From: Butyricicoccus_B sp017886875
GTDB taxonomy: Bacteria; Bacillota; Clostridia; Oscillospirales; Butyricicoccaceae
Assembly (NCBI GenBank): GCA_963931655.1
Contig: OZ007036.1
Span: forward strand, 1 to 64,000
Direction of reading: 5' to 3'
DNA length: 64,000 nucleotides
Shown here: piece by piece, positions 17,825-26,988 of the stretch
Layout: every line of letters begins with the position of its first letter
Numbering within the stretch: position 1 is the first letter of the stretch
Notes under the pieces: model-generated
Seen by the model: only the letters and a program-made list of their open reading frames with translations
Told to the model about the DNA's origin: nothing
The model's database searches: none
Position numbers and translations under genes: made by a program

Positions 17825-19375
17825 ATGAAATGGAAAATCGGTGCGGTACTGATGTTAATTGTTTTTTGTTTAGCAATAGTACCAACTGTTGTGAGTGGTG
17901 TTAGTGCAGGTGGCTTATCTGATGTTTTTTCATCAGCAAAACAGCTTGTTGTAGAGGTAGGAAACAATAATGCAATGTTATCAGGCGAAAAAGTTTCACT
18001 TGGTGACATACAAAATGCAGTCTATACAGATGAAAACGGGGAAATAATGTTACCGCTTTCTGGTACTGCTGAAGCAATGGGTATGAAGCTAGATTGGGAC
18101 GGTTCATCAACTAATGCAAAACTAACTAAAGATGATAAAACATTTGATGTTGCTGTTGTTGTACAGCAGGAAAATGCATTTGTGTCTGCTAAGGGATTAG
18201 CGGAAGCTATGACATGGACATATAAAGTTTCAGAAAATGGATACTTCGCTGTTTTATCAGATAAGGAAACAAGTGATAAAACAATGTCAAAGCTTTGTGA
18301 TAAAGCAACTGAGCAAATAGGTATACCAAAGGATATGCTATTAAAAAGCAGCCTTATTTTTAGAGCAGGCTCAGATAAAGTTATTAAAAACGGTGAAGAA
18401 GTAACACTACAAGATAGTGAAGGTTTAACTTATGCACCAATAGTAGATGGTGATACTTATTATTTGCCAACAGATGCTCTCGCAGCAGTATTTGGCGATA
18501 GTTTATCAATAAAAAATAATGAAAATGTTATTGAAAAAGATGATATAACCTATATTTCTGCAAAAGAAGTTGCTAAAATGATGGATTATACCACTGCAGG
18601 TACTGGCGATATATTTATGATGGGTGAACTTTCATATGGCAATGCTGAGGCACAAGTGGCTGCACTTACAGCAATGGGCGAGGAACTGCCAGACCAAGCA
18701 CCGCCTATACCTAAGGCTGATGCATATGTTGCTCTAACATTTGATGATGGCCCAACAGGTGGTTCTGAAGGCTTGACTGCAAGACTTCTAAACGGTTTAA
18801 AGGAACGTAATGCACATGCAACATTCTTTATGTGTGGTTATAGAATAAAGGATTTCCATACGCATATGGATAGATATTTAGCTGAAGGTCATGAGCTTGG
18901 AAACCATACAATGGACCACCCAGGAGTATTAACAAAAAAGACTTATGATGTTATTGTTGACCAAATACAGTCAAATAGCGATTTAATTAACTCTTATTGT
19001 GGTGAAGGTCCAACTGTATTCCGTCCGGTTGGCGGTGATGTAAATGATGACGTTAAAAAGGCAGCTAAGGCTTGCGGCTTGCCAATTATCAACTGGAGCG
19101 TTGATACTGAAGATTGGAAATATCGTGATGCAGAACGAATTAAAAATGTAATCGTTCAAAATACAAAAGATGGCGATATTGTACTTATGCATGACCTTAG
19201 AGACTGTACCCTTGAAGGTACATTAGCTGCTATTGATATCTTATCAGAAAAAGGCTATGCTTTTGTAACAGTTGAAGAACTTGCAAGAATTAAGGGTGTT
19301 GAAATGAAGGCTGGTGAGGTTTACACCAATTTCAGAAATAGCACTGTTCAAAAGCTTTTAACTTCCGAAACATAA
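17825..19375 (+). CDS. Secreted polysaccharide deacetylase with copper-amine-oxidase-like stalk domain
   Basis: A 516-residue exported protein. Residues 1-30 form a signal peptide or anchor (KWKIGAVLMLIVFCLAIVP). About 40-270 resembles the repeated copper-amine-oxidase N-terminal-like domain found in clostridial wall proteins. The C-terminal NodB domain (about 295-490) has TFDDGP, NHTMDHP, FRPVGGD and DTEDW, the metal-binding and catalytic motifs of carbohydrate esterase family 4. It probably deacetylates peptidoglycan or another wall sugar. The start is ATG at 17825 behind GGGAGG. A terminator follows. Confidence 0.88.
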   Translation: MKWKIGAVLMLIVFCLAIVPTVVSGVSAGGLSDVFSSAKQLVVEVGNNNAMLSGEKVSLGDIQNAVYTDENGEIMLPLSGTAEAMGMKLDWDGSSTNAKLTKDDKTFDVAVVVQQENAFVSAKGLAEAMTWTYKVSENGYFAVLSDKETSDKTMSKLCDKATEQIGIPKDMLLKSSLIFRAGSDKVIKNGEEVTLQDSEGLTYAPIVDGDTYYLPTDALAAVFGDSLSIKNNENVIEKDDITYISAKEVAKMMDYTTAGTGDIFMMGELSYGNAEAQVAALTAMGEELPDQAPPIPKADAYVALTFDDGPTGGSEGLTARLLNGLKERNAHATFFMCGYRIKDFHTHMDRYLAEGHELGNHTMDHPGVLTKKTYDVIVDQIQSNSDLINSYCGEGPTVFRPVGGDVNDDVKKAAKACGLPIINWSVDTEDWKYRDAERIKNVIVQNTKDGDIVLMHDLRDCTLEGTLAAIDILSEKGYAFVTVEELARIKGVEMKAGEVYTNFRNSTVQKLLTSET

Positions 19376-19380
19376 AAGTA

Positions 19381-19417
19381 AACCCGTTCACAGATTAGAC
19401 TGTGAACGGGTTTTTTT
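19381..19417. terminator. Bidirectional terminator between the deacetylase gene and ricT
   Basis: AACCCGTTCACA and TGTGAACGGGTT form a perfect 12-bp stem with T-run after it on the plus strand and T-rich sequence on the minus strand. Confidence 0.92.
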
Positions 19418-20402
19418 AATCTTCAAAATCATCTTGTTCTTCATTTGATTTTTTGCGTTTTTTGGAGTTTTGTTTACCTCTTTTGCGACGAGGCTTGTCA
19501 TCGTCAGGTTCTTCTGATGCAATAAGTTTTGAGTTTTCTTCTAAAATATCAAGTTCATCAGTATCATAATTTTTGTTATCACACTTTCTTTTGCCTGCTT
19601 TTAGCACACAACAATCAGTACAAGCAAAGGTTTTAGGTGCTTCTGTACTGCCTTCAAGCTGAACCTTACATGTGCCACATATAACCTCAGTAGAAATAAC
19701 CGTTCCTTTGCCCTCTGGAGTTTGAACAATGCTGTCAACACGAGGGGTTATTTTTTGCATTTCATGGTAACCATCATACTCATATTTTAAACAGCACATA
19801 AGTCTACCACAAGTACCAGATATTTTAGTTGGATTTAATGAAAGGTTTTGGTCTTTTGCCATGTTTATAGATACAGGCTGAAAATCTTCAAGATAGCTTG
19901 CACAACAAAGCTCTCTACCACAAATGCCAAGACCACCTACCATTTTAGCTTCATCACGTACACCTATTTGTCTAAGCTCTATTCTGGTGCGGAAGATAGA
20001 TGCTAAGTCCTTGACAAGACCTCTAAAATCAACTCTGCCATCAGCAGTAAAATAAAATAAAATCTTATTAAGGTCAAATGTACATTCAACAGATACAAGG
20101 TTCATATCAAGTTTATGTTCTGCGATTTTTTTTCGGCAAATATCAAAAGCTTCCTTTGCTTGTTGTTCATTACCTCTTGCAACTTCAAGGTCGGTTTTGG
20201 TTGCAAGTCTTATAACTTTTTTAATTGGTTTTATAACATTTTCATCGTCAACTTCCTTGTTACCAAAAGCACATTCACCACATTCAATGCCTCTTGCTGT
20301 TTCAACTATAACATGGTCACCAGCATGAATATCAAGCCCGTTTGGGTCAAAATGATAAACTTTACCCACTTTTTTAAAGCGGATACCAACTATTGTTGCC
20401 AA
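19416..20402 (-). CDS. ricT: PSP1-domain protein RicT (YaaT)
   Basis: A 328-residue protein of the RicT/YaaT family, with the PSP1 domain and cysteine motifs GICGRELCC and GTCGRLMCC. In Bacillus RicT is part of the Fe-S RicA-RicF-RicT complex that affects mRNA processing by RNase Y, sporulation and biofilm. The C-terminal 50 residues are highly charged (KPRRKRGKQNSKKRKK) and probably disordered. The context holB-ricT is the usual Firmicute arrangement. Confidence 0.93.
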   Translation of the reverse strand: MATIVGIRFKKVGKVYHFDPNGLDIHAGDHVIVETARGIECGECAFGNKEVDDENVIKPIKKVIRLATKTDLEVARGNEQQAKEAFDICRKKIAEHKLDMNLVSVECTFDLNKILFYFTADGRVDFRGLVKDLASIFRTRIELRQIGVRDEAKMVGGLGICGRELCCASYLEDFQPVSINMAKDQNLSLNPTKISGTCGRLMCCLKYEYDGYHEMQKITPRVDSIVQTPEGKGTVISTEVICGTCKVQLEGSTEAPKTFACTDCCVLKAGKRKCDNKNYDTDELDILEENSKLIASEEPDDDKPRRKRGKQNSKKRKKSNEEQDDFED

Positions 20403-20426
20403 TTTTAAAGTCCTCCTATATCGGAT

Positions 20427-21293
20427 TTACATAAAACATATTTGATAAGCTTCAGCACAAAGCGAGGCACAAACTATATTATTTGCAGCATTGCCTTGCA
20501 CTCTAAGTCGCAAAGAACCAATAAAATCATATAATTTTATAAGTTTTTCATATGAAACTTTGCTTGCAAGCTCTTTTTGTCCTATTTCAGATAATACATT
20601 CCCTGAAAGATTGTTTGCAATAAATATACAGTCATGAAGTGCTGCCTGAATAAGCCCTAAAGCATTTTTAAGTTCAGGTTTTGATAATTTTTCAAAGCTC
20701 ATAGCATTTACAAGCATTTTATATTCATCAGCACTTGATAAAGCTTTTATAAAACCGCTTATATTATCAAGAAAAGATAAATCTAAATCATCATTTTTAG
20801 GAGCTAAATGATATTTACTGCATCTGGAGCGAATAGTTTCTAAAATACCGCCTGATTGCTCGCTAGTCAAAATAAAAAATGCATATTTTGGCGGTTCTTC
20901 AAGCACTTTAAGCAGAGCATTTTGAGCTGGTATATTAAGCTTATGAGCATGACGAATTAACACAACTCGTCTATCAGAATCATTTGGAAGCACATAGATT
21001 TTCTTTCTTAAATCCCTTGCTACTGCAACAGATATTTCCCCATCATCATAATCTATGCAATCTAAATCAGGGTGAGAATTATGCTGTAATTTTTGACAAG
21101 ACTCACATATACCACAAGGCTTATTTGTATTTGAGGTACAAAGTAAGCCAGCAGCTAAAGTTTTAGCAAGTGACCATTTGCCACTACCTTCACTGCCTGT
21201 TAAAAGCACTGTTTGCGGAAAACGATGATTAAGTGCAGCTTTAAGGCTTTGTATAACTTCTTTATTGTTTGAAAAGCTGTCAAAGCTAAGCAT
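20427..21293 (-). CDS. holB: DNA polymerase III subunit delta'
   Basis: A 288-residue clamp-loader subunit with a P-loop (TGSEGSGKWSLA), a four-Cys zinc module (starting CTSN, then CGICESC), and the sensor motif region ALLKVLEEPP. It lies 24 bases upstream of ricT and downstream of the decarboxylase-family gene. In Bacillus, tmk and two small genes lie between; they are missing here. Confidence 0.93.
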   Translation of the reverse strand: MLSFDSFSNNKEVIQSLKAALNHRFPQTVLLTGSEGSGKWSLAKTLAAGLLCTSNTNKPCGICESCQKLQHNSHPDLDCIDYDDGEISVAVARDLRKKIYVLPNDSDRRVVLIRHAHKLNIPAQNALLKVLEEPPKYAFFILTSEQSGGILETIRSRCSKYHLAPKNDDLDLSFLDNISGFIKALSSADEYKMLVNAMSFEKLSKPELKNALGLIQAALHDCIFIANNLSGNVLSEIGQKELASKVSYEKLIKLYDFIGSLRLRVQGNAANNIVCASLCAEAYQICFM

Positions 21294-21310
21294 AAAAATC
21301 TCCTTTTAGT

Positions 21311-22675
21311 TTAAAATTCTGTGCAAATAAGCACTTCGCTTACAGTATTATAGCATCGTTTAGTTAAAAATTCAATGTGTTTTGCTGTGATTTCCTCACC
21401 TGAGAATACAACAGGTATACCTGGAGGGTAAGGCGTTATAGGGCGAGCACATATTTTACCCTCAGCATCTTTTATATTAATAGTTTTATTTTTAGAAAAC
21501 CATGCTTTTCTTATGGATATAGCTTGTTTTGGCTCGGGTAAATCTGATATAATATCGGGCAAAATATCATCAGTTAAGCCGGTTGAGCAGGCTAAAAATG
21601 CATTTTTTAGCTGCTCAAAATCATATTTTGAGTCAATACCAGTCATTATACATACGATATTTCTATCATCTGCCATTTCACAGACAATATTAAATTCACT
21701 ATCCAGTTTTTTTAGAATTTGATGACCAGATACACCAGTTTTAGCGGTGCAAATAGTAAGTCTTGTGCTGTCTAAATCAAAATTTTCATTTGAAGTTAAA
21801 GCAGTAAAAGCAGTATTATTATTTATAAATTCACGAATATCCTTGACACGTTCAGCACAAAGTTTATAATCATTTGTGTTTTGCAGCCAATCTCTAGCTA
21901 AGTCCAAAGAAACCATAATTGGATATGATGGGCTAGAAGTACAAACCATGCTTTCAGTTTGGCGAATAGCTTTACTGTCTACTGTATTATTCATAATTAG
22001 ATAAGCACCTTGACCAAGAGCAGGTAAAGTTTTATGAGCACTTAAAACCGCAACATCTGCACCAAGTTCTATTGGTGATTTTAAATTTATAGCAGGGAAG
22101 TGTGCACCATGAGCCGCATCAACAAGCAGTTTTACATTATAGCTATGGCATAAATCAGCTAATGCTTTAATATCTTGTATTATGCCATAATAATTAGGTG
22201 ATACAATTAGCATAGCTTTAATTTCAGGGTGAGCTTTTAACTGTATTTCTGTGCTTTCTAAAGATAGTTTACCACCAAAACCATAAGGTTCAAGTATTTC
22301 AGGATAAACAAAATAAGGCTTTAAATCAAATAAAGCACAAGCCGCAGTTACACTTTTATGACAATTTCTGTCAAGTAAAACCGAACCACCATCAGAGCAG
22401 ATAGCACCAAGCATAGCATGTATGCCTTCAGTTGAGCCACCAGTTAAAAAGTGACAATCATAAGCTTTATAAAGTTTAGCTGCTAAAAGTTCAGCCTCTC
22501 TAATTGCACCATCTTCTTCATATAAATTACCAGTTTGAGGGGTTTCAGTAAAATCATATGGAAAAATGCTGTCAAAAGGCTTAAAATAAGCTTTACCTTT
22601 ATGTCCAGGCATATGCATTCTAAGAGTATTTTTATCTATAAGCTCAGAAAGTGAATTGTATAATGGGGTATTCAT
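21311..22675 (-). CDS. Orn/Lys/Arg decarboxylase-family PLP enzyme (YaaO-like)
   Basis: A 454-residue PLP-dependent enzyme with the fold-type-I decarboxylase pattern: RMHMPGHKGK at the N-terminus, LTGGSTEGIHA, DAAHGAHF, and the PLP-binding Lys in SAHKTLPALGQGA. The C-terminal PYPPGIPVVFSGE is typical of the family. It probably decarboxylates arginine, lysine or ornithine to a polyamine, but the substrate is not predictable. It is the second gene of the minus-strand unit headed by the queG-like gene. Confidence 0.88.
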   Translation of the reverse strand: MNTPLYNSLSELIDKNTLRMHMPGHKGKAYFKPFDSIFPYDFTETPQTGNLYEEDGAIREAELLAAKLYKAYDCHFLTGGSTEGIHAMLGAICSDGGSVLLDRNCHKSVTAACALFDLKPYFVYPEILEPYGFGGKLSLESTEIQLKAHPEIKAMLIVSPNYYGIIQDIKALADLCHSYNVKLLVDAAHGAHFPAINLKSPIELGADVAVLSAHKTLPALGQGAYLIMNNTVDSKAIRQTESMVCTSSPSYPIMVSLDLARDWLQNTNDYKLCAERVKDIREFINNNTAFTALTSNENFDLDSTRLTICTAKTGVSGHQILKKLDSEFNIVCEMADDRNIVCIMTGIDSKYDFEQLKNAFLACSTGLTDDILPDIISDLPEPKQAISIRKAWFSKNKTINIKDAEGKICARPITPYPPGIPVVFSGEEITAKHIEFLTKRCYNTVSEVLICTEF

Positions 22676-22679
22676 ATTT

Positions 22680-23549
22680 TTATCCTTTCAGGGTTAAATT
22701 TCTAATAAGCGGTTTTGTTCCACGCCAAGTAAATGCCCTATCTTTATATTTTTCATTGAATTGTTTTCGGGTTAGATTTTCTATATCTTCAAGGGACAAA
22801 TATGTTATTAAGTTTTGATTAAAACTTTGATTTTCTGTAAGAAGTATATTTTTATTTTGTGGGCAGACAAGTTGACAAGTGTCACAACCCCAGATTAAAT
22901 TATGTTTTAAAAGCAAATTTATTTGCTCATTAGTTAAATCTTTTTTGCTTTGTGTTAAATCAGAGAGGCAGTTTTCACAGTTTATTTTACCATTTTCACC
23001 TATTGCATGACCTAAACAGTGCTTTTTGCAAAGATTGCAGTGCAAACAGTCTATAATTTTACTGTCTTTGCTAGGTGGTATAATGTGCGTATTATCGGAT
23101 AAAATAGCGGGCATTTGCTCAAATGGGAGAGATGTTAAAATTGTACCAATAAACACAAAACTTCCATAGGTTTTATCAAAGATTAAACCATTTTCGCCTA
23201 TTTTTCCTACACCTGCAAGTCTTGCCGCTTGCACCTCATTAAGCGGTGAATTATCCACTAATACAATAGATTTTGCATTTGTTTTCCTTTCGATTTGCTC
23301 GGAAATAGGTGTTAAGATATCATAAATAACGCTGTGATAATCCTTTCCCATTGCATAGATTGATAAATTCCCTTTTTGATATCCGTTAAAATATGGGAAC
23401 AAAGCAACATATACACTGTGAGCATTTTCACAATAATTATAAGCTTTTTCTATTGCTGATTTGCTCATATAAATTTTTAGTGTGTCAAATTCGCATACAC
23501 CTACGGACGAAATTCCATGCTGTGCGTACAATATATCAAGTATGTTCAT
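22680..23549 (-). CDS. queG: QueG-like epoxyqueuosine reductase / double 4Fe-4S ferredoxin-type protein
   Basis: A 289-residue protein with two 4Fe-4S binding sets, CLHCNLCKKHCLG and CDTCQLVCPQN, and an upstream LNEVQAARLAGVGKIGENGL, all typical of QueG. QueG reduces epoxyqueuosine in tRNA to queuosine with cobalamin. It is somewhat shorter than E. coli QueG (about 380) and may be the clostridial short form. No other queuosine genes are nearby, so the specific function is moderately supported. Confidence 0.75.
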   Translation of the reverse strand: MNILDILYAQHGISSVGVCEFDTLKIYMSKSAIEKAYNYCENAHSVYVALFPYFNGYQKGNLSIYAMGKDYHSVIYDILTPISEQIERKTNAKSIVLVDNSPLNEVQAARLAGVGKIGENGLIFDKTYGSFVFIGTILTSLPFEQMPAILSDNTHIIPPSKDSKIIDCLHCNLCKKHCLGHAIGENGKINCENCLSDLTQSKKDLTNEQINLLLKHNLIWGCDTCQLVCPQNKNILLTENQSFNQNLITYLSLEDIENLTRKQFNEKYKDRAFTWRGTKPLIRNLTLKG

Positions 23550-23582
23550 CTTGCCCGATATTCTCCTGTAGTTTTTTATTAA

Positions 23583-23611
23583 ATTATACCATAATAAATT
23601 TGTGATTTAAA
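23583..23611 (-). promoter_or_regulatory. Promoter of the queG-holB-ricT unit
   Basis: On the minus strand, TTTAAA, a 17-base spacer and TATAAT preceded by TGG (extended -10). It is back to back with the serC promoter. Confidence 0.6.
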
Positions 23612-23613
23612 CC

Positions 23614-23642
23614 TTGTTAAAGTGTGAAAGTGGATATATAAT
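23614..23642 (+). promoter_or_regulatory. Promoter of serC-serA
   Basis: TTGTTA (23614-23619), 17 bases, TATAAT (23637-23642). The leader before serC is about 70 bases. Confidence 0.72.
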
Positions 23643-23720
23643 TTAAAGTATATTTTATTTATTTTTTGTCAAACTTTTGCGTTTGGTGAAAAAATTATTG
23701 AAAGGTAGGTTACTTGAAAG

Positions 23721-24812
23721 ATGTCAGAAACCAGAATTTATAATTTCTCCGCAGGTCCATCTATGCTCCCACTATCCGTACTGGAGAAGGCAGCCTCAGA
23801 AATGCTGAACTATCATGGTTCAGGAATGTCAGTAATGGAGATGAGTCACCGCTCAAAGGTATATGACACGATTATCAAGGAAACCGAAGCTGCTCTTCGT
23901 CGTGTTATGAATATCCCTGATAATTATAAGGTGCTGTTTTTACAGGGTGGTGCAACTACTCAGTTTGCTGCAATTCCTATGAACCTTATGAAAACAGGTA
24001 AGGCTGATTATGCTGTTACTGGTAACTTTGCAAACAACGCTTATAAAGAAGCTCTAAAATTTGGTGATATACATACAGCTTTCTCATCAAAGGAAACTAA
24101 TTTTGACAGAGTGCCAACTCAGGCTGAACTTGATATTCGTGAAGATGCAGACTATTTCTATATTTGTGCTAATAATACCATTTATGGTACTGAATATCAT
24201 TATGACCCTGAAACACCAGAAAATGTGCCACTTGTTGCAGATATGTCATCTAATATCTTGTCAAAGCCTGTTGATGTTTCAAAATATGGCGTTATTTATG
24301 CAGGTGCACAAAAAAACATGGGGCCTGCTGGTTTAACAGTTGTTATTGTGCGTGAAGATTTACTTGGAAACTATCCTCAGGATAAATATCCAACCATTTT
24401 GGATTGGAAGCTGATGGCTGAAAAGGAGAGCATGTACAATACACCTCCTACATATGCTATTTATATCTTAGGTCTTGTGCTTGAGTGGGTGGAGTCTATT
24501 GGCGGACTTGAGGAAATGCAAAAACGTGCAGAGCAAAAGAGCAAACTGCTATATGATTATCTTGATAATCAGACTTTCTACAAAGCAGTAGCTCAAAAGG
24601 AAAGCCGTTCTAATATGAATGTTACATTTAGAACAGGTGATGATGCACTTGATGCAGAATTTGTAAAGGCATCTATTGCAGAGGGTATGTCCAACCTAAA
24701 GGGACATCGTTCTGTTGGCGGTATGAGAGCATCTATTTATAATGCTATGCCACTTGAGGGTGTTGAAAAGCTAGTTGCATTTATGAAAAAGTTTGCAGAA
24801 GAACATAGCTAA
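23721..24812 (+). CDS. serC: Phosphoserine aminotransferase
   Basis: A 363-residue class-V aminotransferase that makes phosphoserine from 3-phosphohydroxypyruvate. It has YNFSAGPSMLP, FLQGGATTQFA, and the PLP Lys in YAGAQKNMGPAG, with the C-terminal HRSVGGMRASIYNAMP. It is followed by serA 57 bases downstream, so the two serine-pathway genes are co-transcribed. Full length. Confidence 0.97.
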   Translation: MSETRIYNFSAGPSMLPLSVLEKAASEMLNYHGSGMSVMEMSHRSKVYDTIIKETEAALRRVMNIPDNYKVLFLQGGATTQFAAIPMNLMKTGKADYAVTGNFANNAYKEALKFGDIHTAFSSKETNFDRVPTQAELDIREDADYFYICANNTIYGTEYHYDPETPENVPLVADMSSNILSKPVDVSKYGVIYAGAQKNMGPAGLTVVIVREDLLGNYPQDKYPTILDWKLMAEKESMYNTPPTYAIYILGLVLEWVESIGGLEEMQKRAEQKSKLLYDYLDNQTFYKAVAQKESRSNMNVTFRTGDDALDAEFVKASIAEGMSNLKGHRSVGGMRASIYNAMPLEGVEKLVAFMKKFAEEHS

Positions 24813-24869
24813 TTTTTACTTAGATAAACAAAATTAAGCTGGTGAAGAACATAGAAAGCAGGTTATTAA

Positions 24870-26033
24870 ATGTATAACGTTAAATTATATAATAAAATCA
24901 GCCAATGTGGTCTTGATGATTTCGATAAAGATAATTATACTTACGCAGAGGATATGGAAAACTATGATGCAATTTTAGTTCGCTCTGCTAAGTTACATGA
25001 TGTAGAGTTTCCAAAAAGCTTAAAATGTATTGCTCGTGCGGGTGCAGGCGTAAACAATATTCCACTTGAAAAGTGTGCAGAACAGGGCATAGTTGTATTT
25101 AATACCCCTGGTGCAAATGCAAATGCGGTAAAAGAGCTTGTAATTTGTGCTATGCTTATGGCATCTCGTAAGATTGTACAAGGCATTAATTGGACTAAGG
25201 AGCTAATTGGAACAGAAGATATTGGCCCTGCTGCTGAAAAGGGCAAGGCTAAATTTGCAGGTCCAGAGCTTGACGGTAAGCGTTTGGGTGTAATTGGTCT
25301 TGGTGCAATCGGTGTAAAGGTTGCAAATGCTGCTATTGGTCTAGGTATGGACGTTTGGGGATATGACCCATTCTTATCTGTTGATGGTGCATTGTCTCTT
25401 TCTCGTTCTGTAAAGCATATCACAGATTTAAATCAGATTTTTGCAAACTGTGATTATATAACCGTTCATGTGCCACTACTTGACGATACAAGAAATATGA
25501 TTAATGCTGATACTATCGCTACAATGAAAGATGGCGTTAGAATTGTAAATATCGCTCGTGGTGAGTTAGTAGATGAAAATGCAATGGCAGCAGCTCTTGA
25601 AAGTGGTAAAGTCGCTTGCTATGTATCCGACTTTGCAAGTGATTTAATGCTAAAACAGGAAAATGCTATTATTATGCCTCATCTGGGTGCATCTACTCCT
25701 GAAAGTGAAGATAACTGTGCTAAGATGGCAGTTAAGGAAGTTATGGATTATCTGGAAACAGGTACAATTAGAAATTCTGTAAATTTCCCTAATCTAAAAG
25801 TTCCAAGAGAAGCGGGCATTCGTGTATGTATGATACATAAAAATATCCCTAATATGATTGCAGCTATTTCCGCTGTTGTATCTAAAGAGGGTATGAACAT
25901 TGAAAACATGGGTAACCGTTCTAAGGGTAATTTTGCTTATACAATTATGGATACAGACACCGAAGTAACAGAAGCTATGATTGAGGCCATCAAGTCTATT
26001 GATGGCATGATTTCTGTTCGTGTAATTAGATAA
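24870..26033 (+). CDS. serA: D-3-phosphoglycerate dehydrogenase
   Basis: A 387-residue enzyme oxidising 3-phosphoglycerate, the first step of serine synthesis. It has the substrate-binding RAGAGVNNI, the NAD motif GVIGLGAIGVKVAN, the catalytic His region IMPHLGASTPES and a short C-terminal ACT domain (about 315-387). This is the short form common in anaerobes. It ends at a strong terminator. Confidence 0.96.
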   Translation: MYNVKLYNKISQCGLDDFDKDNYTYAEDMENYDAILVRSAKLHDVEFPKSLKCIARAGAGVNNIPLEKCAEQGIVVFNTPGANANAVKELVICAMLMASRKIVQGINWTKELIGTEDIGPAAEKGKAKFAGPELDGKRLGVIGLGAIGVKVANAAIGLGMDVWGYDPFLSVDGALSLSRSVKHITDLNQIFANCDYITVHVPLLDDTRNMINADTIATMKDGVRIVNIARGELVDENAMAAALESGKVACYVSDFASDLMLKQENAIIMPHLGASTPESEDNCAKMAVKEVMDYLETGTIRNSVNFPNLKVPREAGIRVCMIHKNIPNMIAAISAVVSKEGMNIENMGNRSKGNFAYTIMDTDTEVTEAMIEAIKSIDGMISVRVIR

Positions 26034-26037
26034 TTTT

Positions 26038-26067
26038 AAAGCTCGTCATTTTTTGACGAGCTTTTTC
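26038..26067. terminator. Bidirectional terminator between serA and the metallophosphoesterase gene
   Basis: GCTCGTCA and TGACGAGC form an 8-bp stem (extended by A/T pairs) around a T-loop, with T-run on the plus strand and A-run on the other side. Confidence 0.88.
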
Positions 26068-26921
26068 TTATCTTTATGAAGTGATATAACAACAACCTCA
26101 GGTTGATTAAAAATGCGAATTGGTTTAAATCCGCCAAGACCTCGGCTTATAATCATTTGAGTATTGTTTTTTATGTGTTTTCCAGAAGTATAGCGAGGAA
26201 ACAAACCTTGATTAGGTGCAATAAGTCCACCTACAAAAGGTATTCTCACTTGACCGCCATGTGCATGACCAGAAACAACAAGGTTAATAGGCTCATTTGA
26301 ATATATATCTATAAATTCAGGGTGATGTGCCATTAAAATAGTAAATTCATCTGGCAAAGTACCATGCATAACACGAGAAAGCATATTTGTTATATTTTGT
26401 GTGCGTTTTTTCTTTCTAGTATGAGGTTTGGTATCATCTTCAATGCCAATAAGATTAATATAAGAATTTTCACGTTCTATACGAGTGCCTGAGGTATGAA
26501 GAAAATGTACACCAGCATCACAAAGAGCTCTATGCATATTATCTTGTCCTGTTTTATGTATTTTACGTAGTTCATGATTACCATAAATCGCCCAAACAGG
26601 TGCAATTTTGCTTAAAAGCTTTGCTTGCTCAGTGCAGTTTGAAAACTGTCCATGTTTAGCATCTACCCAATCACCAGCTATAAGTATTAAATTTGGGTGT
26701 GTTTTTTTAACTCGGCTTAAAAGAGCTTTTTGACCAATTCCGAAATTTTTGCTATGTATATCGCTTAGAAGAACTATTCTATAATCATTAAAGTTTGTTG
26801 GTAAATTCTGTGAATAAATATGATATCTAGTTATTTTAACATTTACATTTTGCCAAACAGTAACTGCGGTAAATATACCAGCAGCTATTGCACCGCCTTG
26901 TAAAAGCTTGTTTTTTTTCAT
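26046..26921 (-). CDS. Membrane-anchored metallophosphoesterase (YaeI-like)
   Basis: A 291-residue calcineurin-like phosphoesterase. After an N-terminal hydrophobic anchor (residues 8-25), the metal-binding motifs appear in order: LLSDIHS, IAGDWVD, YGNHE, MAHHPEF and SGHAHGGQVR. Relatives act on UDP-diacylglucosamine-like lipids or other phosphodiesters. The exact substrate is unknown. The gene lies downstream of the lysophospholipase gene, with a terminator between, so it is a separate unit. Confidence 0.85.
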   Translation of the reverse strand: MKKNKLLQGGAIAAGIFTAVTVWQNVNVKITRYHIYSQNLPTNFNDYRIVLLSDIHSKNFGIGQKALLSRVKKTHPNLILIAGDWVDAKHGQFSNCTEQAKLLSKIAPVWAIYGNHELRKIHKTGQDNMHRALCDAGVHFLHTSGTRIERENSYINLIGIEDDTKPHTRKKKRTQNITNMLSRVMHGTLPDEFTILMAHHPEFIDIYSNEPINLVVSGHAHGGQVRIPFVGGLIAPNQGLFPRYTSGKHIKNNTQMIISRGLGGFKPIRIFNQPEVVVISLHKDKKKLVKK

Positions 26922-26943
26922 TTATAACCCTCCGATTATATTC

Positions 26944-26980
26944 ATTAAAATGCCGCTCGGTCTTATGTTTACCGAACGGC
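26944..26980 (-). terminator. Terminator after the alpha/beta-hydrolase gene
   Basis: On the minus strand, GCCGTTCGGT pairs with ACCGAGCGGC (10 bp, one T-G) and ATTTTAAT follows. Confidence 0.75.
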
Positions 26981-26988
26981 TTTAGAGC

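Noticed and set aside
20427..22675. A complete yaaO-tmk-yaaQ-yaaR-holB cluster as in Bacillus.
   Set aside because: tmk and the small genes are not in the gap; only 17 bases separate the decarboxylase-family gene and holB.
24962..25423. A 153-codon open frame antisense to serA.
   Set aside because: It is contained within serA, and the product resembles no family.
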